DNA of 64,000 nucleotides. Source: Limnephilus marmoratus. Lineage: Eukaryota; Arthropoda; Insecta; Trichoptera; Limnephilidae. Positions within the stretch are counted from its first letter, which is position 1. Each line of letters opens with the position of its first letter. Positions 55,397-64,000 of the stretch are shown piece after piece. The notes beneath the pieces are model-generated. The model was not told the DNA's origin. It was given only the letters and a program-made list of their open reading frames with translations, and ran no database searches. The position numbers and the translations under genes are program-made. The stretch is from contig OU862915.1 of NCBI GenBank assembly GCA_917880885.1, forward strand, positions 37,270,676-37,334,675, in the 5' to 3' direction.

Positions 55397-55764
55397 TCTT
55401 TCTAATACTATAAAGAGGAAAGATTTGATTGTTTGTTTGCCTTGAATAGGCTCCGAAACTGCTGAACCGATTTGAAAAATTCTTTCACCAATAAAAAGCT
55501 ACATTATCAGCGAGTAACATAGGCTGTATATAATGTTAAGTTCTGGCGTTATGAAATTTGTATAAATGAAAATGTGTGTATTTCATATATTTTAGCGGCA
55601 GGGAGGAAAGGCAGAAGGAAGGTGGGGTTTGCGGAGAGGGAAGAGACGAGGGAGGTGGAAGGTGGGGAAGGTGGAAGGGAACGGGGATGCACGGGAAAGG
55701 ACATGCAGGGAGAATCAATTTATTCATTTAAATGGTATAACAACGCATGCCGGGTACCAGCTAG
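55397..55764 (+). mobile_element. Helitron, complete non-autonomous
   Basis: A|TCTTTCTAATACTATAAAGA at the start, AACGCATGCCGGGTACCAG then CTAG|T at the end. The interior has AAACTGCTGAACCGATTTGA and a G/A-rich tract. Confidence 0.82.
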
Positions 55765-56346
55765 TAATTAATATCTTCATTACGTAATTACATTCCCAAA
55801 GTTATAGCATCAAATTCGACCTTAAAATATGGATTATTTCAATGTCGAATATAGTAGTAAGCAGGCAGAACGGAGAAAGGAGCGGTCCGGCCAGCACACG
55901 CATGAATCGGCTAGCACCACACAGCCTCGAAAGCACAAAATGAGAGTCGATCTGCAAATGCAGAAACTTCAAAAGCAGCAGCAGGAGACTGAAGACCTAC
56001 TTTATGCTCCAGGGATCGCAGATTAGCTTTAAAATTCAAAATAAAGTATTGAAAAATTTAAAACCGTTTTTCAAATTGGCTGGAATCGTAGCTCATCGAA
56101 TTTTCACCCGATTGACTTCATTCAAAGTTTAAATTACAGAAAATTAAACTTATAAGCTGATGTAACTCGACTTGAGTAAAATTATTACTATAGGAAAAAG
56201 TTATTTTAAAGTTAATGCGAGTTTTTTCTATTCGCTATGTTGCCCTCTTTCTGATAGGATAGCATGCAAAGCGAGGACAATCTTCATAATGCTGGCTGGA
56301 ACAATTCAGTGGAATTGTACTTTATTTTTTATTATTTATTTATATA

Positions 56347-57017
56347 CTAGCTGGTCCCGGCATGCGTTGCTATGCCATTTAATAAATAAATTGTTTCTCC
56401 CTGAGTGTCCTTTCCCATTCGTCCCTTTCCCCTTCCGCCTCCCCTTCTTCTCCAGCGTCCTCTTCCTCTCTCGCGTTCCCATTCCGTCACCACCACCTTC
56501 CCCGCTTTCCCTCTTCCCTTTCCCGCTTCCTCGTCCCGCCAACCCTCCTCCCGCGTTCCATATATTCAATCCCAGTTTTTAAACAGTCCGCGTGCCACCT
56601 TTTACAATTTTTATTCAAATTTCCATTTCTCATGTATATTAAATTTGGTACCTAACATAGGTACCTATTTAAAATATCTAAAATTCTTGATTCGATTCAA
56701 ACTATTAGGGGAGTACCTACTTTAAATAATTTTTTCAACTTTTCAAAAATAGAATCCTGATTGAACAATCATTCATTGTTTTGCAAAATGCCTATCATTG
56801 TTTTCTCAAAAATTCTCTAACACGCGAACTGTCAAACGTGCGATGTTTTCTGTTATTATCTAATTTTCTGCGCAATTTTCTTAATTTTTCTCTCCGTAAG
56901 AACCATCCTCGAACTTCAAGGAATATCCTAAAAAAGGAATTAGCGAAATCGGTTCAGCCGCTCTCGAGATTTGCGCTAACCAACAAATTTAGCGATTCAT
57001 TTTTATATTATAGAAGA
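56347..57017 (-). mobile_element. Helitron, - strand copy
   Basis: Read on the - strand it starts A|TCTTCTATAATATAAAAATG, has CGAGAGCGGCTGAACCGATT, and ends GCATGCCGGGACCAGCTAG|T. The C/T-rich middle gives spurious proline-rich frames. Confidence 0.78.
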
Positions 57018-57227
57018 TACGTATATCACAAAACATTACAAAATGATACTTTGTCTGTCCAACTGGGGAGGACACCCGTTTCAGGACAGCCACATTGTAT
57101 ATTTAGTTCATAATATTCTTAACAAAGGAATGGTTTCGTTCAAGAGATCACAGGAATGAGCTTCTATCAAGACAACTTTTGAGAACATTAATAATTGTAT
57201 TCTGAACGATCGGATGGTTCCTTGGCT

Positions 57228-58740
57228 AAATTTCGGTTTAGGGGCGAAATTCCTAGAAAATCAAACTAATTATTTTTATACTAATTTGGGGTCGGGGAAT
57301 CCGAATCTGAAAGAATTAGGCGGCGGCAAGCAATATTAACTGAATTACACGACTTTAAAAATTTTTATACACATACAGGAAAATAGCCATTTTGGAAGCA
57401 TTTTGTTTCCTAGAAAATCAAACTAGTCATTTTTATACTAACTATGGGCCGGGGAATCCGAATCTGAAAGAATTACGGCAAGCAATAATAACTGAATTAA
57501 ACGACTTTCAAATTTTCTATAAACACACACATGAAAATAGTCATTTTGACACACGAAGTGCGAAGACCATAGAAAAACAAGATAACATAGATGTTTTTAC
57601 CACACAAAATTAAGTGTTGCCATTAAGCAGTAATATCAATAACGTAAAATAACATGTTTATATTTTAAGTACTTATTTTTTATAAATTTTACTCACTTTT
57701 GTATCACAAACCATGTTACATAAACCCAGCGGAGCGCGAGCGTATCGTGTAACCCAGCGTATCGTGACGCGAGCAGGCGGTATAAAGGGGCATAAACCAT
57801 GTTACACAAACCTAGCGTAGCCGCTAAACTACTTGAAAACAGGGATGTTTTCTTGCTGTGACGCGAGCAGGCGGTATAAAGGGGCACAAACCATGTTACA
57901 CAAACCTAGCGTAGCCGCTAAACTACTTGAAAACAGGGATGTTTTCTTGCCGTGACGCGAGCAGGCGGTACAAAGGAGCACAAACCATGTTACACAAACC
58001 TAGCGTAGCCGCTAAACTACTTGAAAACAGGGATGTTTTTTTGCCGTGACGCGAGCAGGCGGTATAAAGGGGCACAAACCATGTTACACAAACCTAGCGT
58101 AGCCGCTAAACTACTTGAAAACAGGGATTTTTTTTGCCGTGACGCGAGCAGGCGGTATAAAGGGGCACAAACCATGTTACACAAACCTTAAGGTATGTTT
58201 TTCTGCTGTTATCTATTCACATTGATTCATATAATAACATTGATATTGGTGACCGGTCTACGTCACAACTTTTTAAGACTACGAATTTTCGGACGAAGAA
58301 AACTTGTTCGATTTATAAGGTATGTTCGATGATATTATTGTTTAATGGCAACACTTAATTTTGTGTGGTAAAAATATCTATGTTGTTTTTCTATGGTCTT
58401 CGCACTTCGTGTGTCAAAATGACTATTTTCATGAGTGTGTGTATAGAAAATTTTAAAGTCGTTTAATTCAGTTATTATTGCTTGCCGCCGCCTAATTCTT
58501 TCAGATTCGGATTCCCCGGCCCATAGTTAGTATAAAAATGACTAGTTTGATTTTCTAGGAAACAAAATGCTTCCAAAATGGCTATTTTCCTGTATGTGTA
58601 TAAAAAATTTTAAAGTCGTGTAATTCAGTTAATATTGATTGCCGCCGCCTAATTCTTTCAGATTCGGATTCCCCGACCCCAAATTAGTATAAAAATAATT
58701 AGTTTGATTTTCTAGGAATTTCGCCCCTAAACCGAAATTT
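57228..58740. mobile_element. Foldback element with repeated arms and minisatellite core
   Basis: Inverted arms of about 410 bases: 57228-57637 and 58330-58740, starting AAATTTCGGTTTAGGGGCGA. Each arm consists of two tandem units of about 157 bases (CCTAGAAAATCAAACTA... at 57251 and 57408). The centre (57704-58195) is a 94-base tandem array. One arm unit is open in frame over 73 codons (ENQTSHFYTNYGPGNPNLKE), probably by chance or from a captured gene. No transposase; superfamily unknown; TSD not found. Confidence 0.75.
57704..58195. repeat. 94-base tandem repeat, about five units
   Basis: AAACCATGTTACACAAACCT begins units at 57706 (variant), 57794, 57888, 57982, 58076 and 58169 (partial). 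Each has GTGACGCGAGCAGGCGGTAT. Confidence 0.92.
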
Positions 58741-59009
58741 TTCCCTATCCTTCTTTATGTCTTTGAAAGAATCGCAAAGATGTAATTTTTCTCAAGGTCA
58801 TTTTGGGGAACATTAATAATTGCATTCAGAGTGAATGAGTGGTTTCTATAGTGAGATCACAAGTAGGACTGAGATTCTTTCCAGGCCATTTTAGAGAACA
58901 TTTACAATTGTATAATTAGAATTTACACATTTATAAACCAATATATGACATATGAATTCCCAATGTATTTATGACCATTTAATTTTAATAAAGTACTATA
59001 ATTTTTAGA

Positions 59010-59260
59010 ATTTCTTAAATCGAAGAATTTACACATTTATGAGCCAAATATATGACATGAATTTTTTTCAAGCTCGTTTTTTCTTGTACCAACGTGAGTT
59101 TCGAATCCAGGAGTCGTGAGTCTTTTGGATCTACCACATCGTTCTCATGATCAGTTTTGTATAAACCTGTCGCTCCTCGTGATATGACAAAGGAAAGGCA
59201 ATTAAAAAACATATGTTCTACGTCATCTCCCAAGGGAATCTTCCAGAGTACTCTCCTAGA
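59010..59260 (-). pseudogene. Possible LINE zinc-knuckle fragment
   Basis: The - strand reads GDDVEHMFFNCLSF after a C-x2-C (CLTC), like the C-terminal DxxEHxFFxC knuckle of R1/Tad-type LINE proteins. Too short for certainty. Confidence 0.35.
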
Positions 59261-59721
59261 TTTTAAGCAAGTTAGGCATCGCGTAGCAGGCTAATGCATC
59301 ATTGATCACATTGTGCAATGGCGATATGCACGAGCACTCAGCAGTATTACCGCTGCCGATGCATGGAGCATCGAGTCAATATTCCTTGCAGCAGGCAGCA
59401 GGCAGCAGCCACTAGGCAGCAAGGGGAATAGGGGATGGTTTGTGGGTCACTCTAAAATAGCCCAGTTTGCCAGTGCGAACATTTCCCGGTCCCAAGTGAA
59501 CAGCCGCAGAACGGCCGTGTGGAGGCTACTCGATAAGTTGAGCACTCCGCTCCCGTGAATATGCTCGTGCATTGATTTAGGACTCGCAAGAGAGGTCGTT
59601 GAAAATATTTTTTAGTTGTTACCTATTTTCTAATCATTAAACGTTAAATATCATTTTTTTTTTGATAGAAAGCAGTCACTTTGTGGTTTGACATATTGAA
59701 TGAAATAAAACAATAACTTTG

Positions 59722-59850
59722 TTTTTTAACCACGATGTATTTAATTTTTATAATACCGACCGGTTTCAGTTTAATTTTATACCCTGAAGATGCTTGAGTA
59801 AAGCGAAACCGGTCGGTATTATAAAAATTAAACAATTCGTGGTTAAAAAC
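59722..59850. mobile_element. Palindromic element carrying a hammerhead motif
   Basis: The arms TTTTTAACCACGATGTATTT, AATTTTTATAATACCGACCG, GTTTC are returned in inverse on the right (GAAACCGGTCGGTATTATAA...CGTGGTTAAAAAC). The right arm plus centre forms the ribozyme described separately. Penelope-like terminus type. Confidence 0.65.
59771..59831 (+). ncRNA. Type I hammerhead ribozyme candidate
   Basis: In order: stem I 5' strand TTAATTTTATACC (771-783 of the 59 kb block), core CTGAAGA (784-790), T791, stem II GCTT-GAGTA-AAGC (792-804), GAAA (805-808), self-complementary ACCGGT (808-813), C814 giving the cleavage triplet GUC, then stem I 3' strand GGTAT-TAT-AAAAATTAA. Stem I pairs ATACC with GGTAT and, past an internal loop, TTTT/AAAA and TTAA/TTAA. 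All invariant hammerhead residues are present. The one oddity is the extra U between A9 and stem II. The short stem III suggests the dimeric action known for Penelope-like elements and retrozymes. Self-cleavage is inferred. Confidence 0.7.
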
Positions 59851-59939
59851 ACTAATTTGCATACTAACGTAAATCGGTCGTTTGTAATTTCAATTTACCC
59901 TTGCTTTACCCTCAGCAGTGCTTTCTTAATGTTTTATTT

Positions 59940-60665
59940 TATTTTTAATTTTTTTTTTTTTTTATTATTATTGTACAACAGAATAATTCCAATTACAGTT
60001 AGTTACCCTATCAGCATTTAGGCAAGTGACTCTTCAATAATATTTTTAAGGCATATAAAGAACAGTCACTTACATCCAAATGGTTTGCAATTTCATTTAA
60101 CAGCACCACTCCCCTCGTCATGCTATGCTTTGCCAAGACGTCTGTTCTGCCGTTCGGTACTTTAAATAAGTCATGATGTCGACTTCGGCTGTAGTGGTCT
60201 GGTACATATAAATCATAGCATCCCAAGAGAAATGGCTATCGATGAAATTGTTCCAAATTTTGAAAGACAAAATAGCAAGACTTGCTTTCCGTCTAGTTTC
60301 TAGACTCACAGAATCAGTTTCCTCAAGTAAGTCAATATGGTGCATGAACCTTGGATAGGTTCCATGCTTCCGCATATAAACATACCTGAGGAATTTCTTC
60401 TGGATTTGCTCTAACATATCAATGTACTTCTGGTGGTACGGTGCCCAAACATCGCTCGCGTACTCCAACTTGCTTCTCAGTATGCCTTTAAATAACGCTA
60501 GCATAGCTTCTTGGTTATCAAACTGCTTACAAGTCCTGATGATGAACCAAAGAAGTTTGTAGCAAGACTGAGTGAGCTGCGATATATGGCAAGAGAATGT
60601 CAGTTCGGGATCAAAGACGACACCGAGATCCTTTACGGATTTTACACGTGATAACGTTTCGCCTT
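59940..60665 (-). pseudogene. LINE D reverse transcriptase C-terminus, 5'-truncated
   Basis: An uninterrupted frame from about 60665 to the stop at 60118 reads VKSVKDLGVVFDPELTFSCH, LRSKLEYASDVWAPYHQKYI, EQIQKKFLRYVYMRKHGTYP and SLETRRKASLAI: the thumb and connection of a Jockey/BovB-like LINE. A T-rich run at 59949-59970 marks the A-tail. The frame is intact as far as it goes, so insertion was fairly recent; it is a dead-on-arrival truncation. Confidence 0.85.
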
Positions 60666-61354
60666 TTATTTTATAATATAATAATAATTTAAATTTTTAT
60701 TATATTTCATCATATTTGTACAGTGAATAGAGTATAATTATTTTGTAACACATACCATCAACACGAAACTAATTGCCGACATTGCCTGAAAATTTGAATT
60801 CCTTAATGGCATAATTTTATAATTTAAAACACAAATCAATTAAGTAGCCTTTATCCGTATTAGATATTTGCCCCTTTTGATAAAAAAAATAATATTTCAG
60901 TTTGCTTGGGTTACACTACACAGGTCTCAAATACAAAATCTTATTTTGTATGAAAAGGGCCGCGCAGCCGTTCCCCTATGTCCAAATAATAATTCAAAGC
61001 TTTTTGTAAGATATTTCGCTGCTTTGTACGCCCAGATATTATCTTCAAACCAGAAAAGAGATCCACCGTAGTGTCAACGCGTAGGGTCTACGCAATTGAC
61101 TTCTTGTTTTAAGGCTTCTGGTTCGAATTTTGCGAATGGAATGATGTTGATTGCTAAAATTGACGAACCTTGCAGCAGGGACATTAGAGCTGTAATCAAC
61201 ACATAAGAATGAAAAAAAAGGAAAAAGTGTCTGCTGACGGAACTATGTACATCTACCATCCTACTTTACATACCTAATCCTATATGACAATATGTGCTAA
61301 TATTACCTTCATGTGACGTTTGGAGCAATAACTCAGAGGAACTATTCAGTCTAT
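60666..61354. other. Gene-free stretch
   Basis: AT-rich. The small open frames have no recognisable domain. Confidence 0.4.
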
Positions 61355-61640
61355 TGAACTAAACAGTGCAATGATCAATTGATCTCTCAGTTTTTTAACA
61401 TCGACCATGCTGAAGAAGTCTCTGTGCAATGACCGCCTCCATAATGATCTCTCAGAGTGTTTAATTGGAGTCTATTCAAGTAACCGGTGCAATTATCACC
61501 TCCTATTGTATATCGGTGGCTTAAATATAGATTATTACGGAAACTTGGGCATTGATCAACCCGTTGTGATTCCTCGGTGCCATAATACCGAATCTCACAA
61601 AGCGTGCTGTGTAAAATTGAGGTAAGTCAGATTCCTTCCC
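61355..61640 (+). repeat. Dispersed repeat 'R-C', copy 3
   Basis: GTGCAATGATCAATTGATCT...CTCAG occurs twice in altered form and is followed by GATTCCTCGGTGCCATAATA and CGAATCTCACA, as in the 33440 copy. Confidence 0.45.
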
Positions 61641-62331
61641 AGTGTCCACTGGGCTATTTCAGTATTTGCGTAACCTTAAAAAATCGTACATTTTTATTAC
61701 AGTACATTGATTCTATCAGAAACTCACTGGAAGTAGGAAAAAGTAATAGATAACTTGTCCAATTTCCACTTTCCGGTTTGCAACGATTAACACAGTTTTT
61801 AACACGGACATATGAATATATCTGGACCTGCCCTAAGTGATAAAAATGTATTATTTCCCGCTCCCCACGGAGCCGGCTATAGCTCCGCCTTGGAGCCAGC
61901 TGGGCTTACGAAAACCTCGCTTGAATAAAAAAAATGTGACGTCATCATTCTTGGCCTGACCAGCGTAGAGCTAACATCTATACATTTTACCAAATAACAC
62001 GGCAATATATGAGAGCTTGTGCTATACACCTACCTAAAACATAGCGAATGTGGGCGTTTCTCCAGTGAGGTCGTCACTGGTTACAGGGGGTAAGTAAATT
62101 ATGAAACATTTGTAAAAGTGTCTTAACTAAATACGGCAACAAAATATTGCTTTGTGAATAGGGGCGAACCTTTTCGGGGCGAGCATTTGGCCATCGCAAA
62201 TATGTTATTAACGTGGCAAGCAATTCGCGCTCCCATGTAAAAAGGTCTATTCATTCAAAGCAGATTTTGCTTTTAAGAACTAAATGGTGATATTATAATG
62301 CGAGATGCCTATATACTGTCAGATTGATTTT

Positions 62332-62686
62332 TTAACGAATCACAGTCATCTTTCCCCTCTTCCCCTCCCATAGTTTGGTTTTACCCCTCATCTGTATCTT
62401 CTGGTCTATTGAATTCGGATGTCTAAGGTTTTTAAGTATTTCACGGAACTCGTAATTTATCAAAGAAGTAAAATACTGATCAAAGAACACGGAGCTCCCT
62501 TCTAACACTGTCAAGGCACTGACTTGTGACTTCACAGATGTAGGTAGGGACCAGGTGTGGGTAGGAATCAGGATAATGACAAATAATTCCTAACACTTTC
62601 GCAGTCAATGTATCTGCTACCACAGTATCATCATCAGTGGATTCCATTGATTTCCACGAGAACTTATCTAAGGAATCATATTTCAA
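62332..62686 (-). other. Unrecognised overlapping open frames, possible exon remnant
   Basis: Frame 1 reads YDSLDKFSWKSMESTDDDTV and TAKVLGIICHYPDSYPHLVP; frame 2 takes over near 62520 with ALTVLEGSSVFFDQYFTSL and INYEFREILKNLRHPNSID. The composition looks protein-coding, but an upstream stop lies at once before the first frame and no splice sites are convincing. It may be a processed or decayed piece of a host gene. Family not recognised. Confidence 0.25.
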
Positions 62687-63417
62687 TGGGCGAGCAGGGT
62701 TTTAATATTTGCATAGGATAGAAGCTGGTTTAATATGCAGGATGAGGGGTAGTAATGTCTGTACTTGTGTTTGCAATTTTCCGCCGTACACAAAAATGTT
62801 GTGTTCGCTTTTTCGGGCGTGCGACATCCGAAGCGATTAGATTACTTCATGGAAGAGGGAGAACTTTACTGAGCCATGTTACTGCAAAGTGCTAAACGAA
62901 AAGCGAAGTGGGGATGAATGCGGTGGAAATGAGAATACTTTGAAAGACTACAGAATTCTCTTTGGAAACTGTTGCTTTGCTTTCATTTGAACCAAATTGC
63001 ACACCCACCAACTGGCTCAGTCTAGATTAATTTAAGTACCAACTAAATAACCATCAAAGTAATTTTACCATAGGAGTAAGCATACAGGATGACTACCACA
63101 CTCCTTTCTTTATACTTTATATAACAATATATATTATTTTTGTTTTTATTTCTTGCTGGAGCAATCCCGATGAGTTACAGAACTCATTTTAGGACAGGAG
63201 GAACGTACAATTCATGGGTGGGAGGAAATAGTTACAATTTTACATATAAAAGATAGGTTGAGTAGAACTAACAACAATAGAAAACAATTAAAGAAAAAAG
63301 GAACAAGGTTATACGAATATGGATGATTACAACTAAATGGAAAAAAAAGAAGAGAAAAAGAAACATGACAAGAAAATTAGATAGTTTCATCCTTAAAGGT
63401 ACTTAAAAAATATTCTT
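62687..63417. other. Gene-free stretch
   Basis: Nothing recognised apart from AT-rich and A-rich tracts near 63270-63400. Confidence 0.4.
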
Positions 63418-63605
63418 TTAAAGCAATACTCCGATTTTATTTTTATTTTGCTGGATTCCCTTGTACATATCTGGAAGCGAATTATATAGTGTACAGGCAA
63501 CATAGTTCAGAGATTTTATCCCATATTTTGTAGTGTGTGTTTGAGGTATGCGGATTTTATTGCTATTTCGAGTATTGTGAGTGTGGATGTCCTGATTGTA
63601 AAGTG
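63418..63605 (-). pseudogene. LINE reverse transcriptase C-terminal fragment
   Basis: The - strand reads HTHNTRNSNKIRIPQTHTTK, YGIKSLNYVACTLYNSLPD and stops at 63418. The H-x-(H/N)NTR-N-x-N block followed by a (G/A)xxLYNxLP motif is the usual end of CR1/RTE-like LINE proteins. An upstream stop at about 63612 cuts the frame. Confidence 0.7.
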
Positions 63606-63835
63606 CTTGATGTTAGTGTGAGTTGATTGTTGGGTAATTTGTAGGATGGTGCTTGTGATTTCATGTTTAGGAAGGACCGTGATTGGAAGAATACAGGAAA
63701 CTGAATAGATTTCTCTGACATGGGTATATACATATATATTTTTTTTTATTATTAATGATTTTTAATGATCCGTAGTAAAATGGAATTTTCATATGCCTCC
63801 TCACTAGGGAATATTCCGAGGTTGTTGTTTTGATG

Positions 63836-64000
63836 TCAATTTATAAAGTTTATGATTTCCTCATCATTTCCATGTTTGTTGATTTCCTCATTTTCGTGTT
63901 TGTAGACCTCATCATCATGTTTGTTGATTTCCTCATCTTTATGTTTATTGATTTCATCATCTTCAGTTTGAAGACCTCATCTTCATGTTTGTTGAATTCG
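63836..64000 (-). pseudogene. Octapeptide-repeat protein end, running off the window
   Basis: On the - strand a 24-base unit is repeated about six times, coding variants of EINKHKDE, EINKHDDE, VYKHENEE and INKHGNDE before EIINFIN and a stop at 63836-63838. One base is out of phase near 63960. The peptide is strongly charged and would be helical or disordered. The gene, if real, continues past the right edge. It could also be a simple minisatellite open by chance. Confidence 0.35.

Noticed and set aside
57704..58195. CRISPR-like array
   Set aside because: Units of 94 bases are contiguous with no unique spacers, in a eukaryotic foldback element.

Overview
This is a eukaryotic, AT-rich window dense in transposons, from an insect nuclear genome. 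The organism call rests on two spliced genes of the insect-specific odorant receptor (OR, 7tm_6) family, with GT-AG introns of 84 bases to about 9 kb. The order of insect cannot be settled from the sequence; nothing is prokaryotic, and no true tRNA or rRNA gene was found.

Layout. 1-24.0 kb is intergenic and made almost entirely of mobile DNA: a young LINE with a 54-A tail (1142-3292), several Helitrons (one carrying heat-shock-element arrays and a TATA box), a tRNA-derived SINE with an 80-base tail, an old LINE family, nested MITEs and small hAT elements. 24.6-35.8 kb holds a complete seven-exon OR gene on the + strand; the exons join without a break into 444 codons. Its introns contain a LINE fragment, a solo LTR interrupted by a palindromic element, a MITE and a SINE. 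37.5-42 kb holds an R2-like LINE on the - strand next to a 300-base palindrome. At 42.6 kb a second OR gene starts on the + strand; two exons are visible (42628-43075 and 52000-52148) and the rest must lie beyond the right edge. Its 8.9 kb first intron holds a decayed YqaJ-type nuclease gene and a stack of nested transposons. 52-64 kb is again repeats: Helitrons, two minisatellites, a large foldback element, LINE fragments and a palindromic element carrying a well-formed hammerhead-ribozyme motif.

How it works together. The only likely host coding function is odour detection by the two receptors, which would act in antennal neuron membranes with the co-receptor Orco. The rest is a record of transposition. 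Several insertions have exact target-site duplications (TAACCAAC, ACAGTTAC, GTTATATC, TAA, TTCCAGTG, GTGT), so the order of events can be read. The most unusual signals are the hammerhead-centred palindromes (about 20.1, 28.1, 31.9, 40.3 and 59.8 kb), which resemble Penelope-like element termini, and the Helitron carrying a heat-shock-type promoter.
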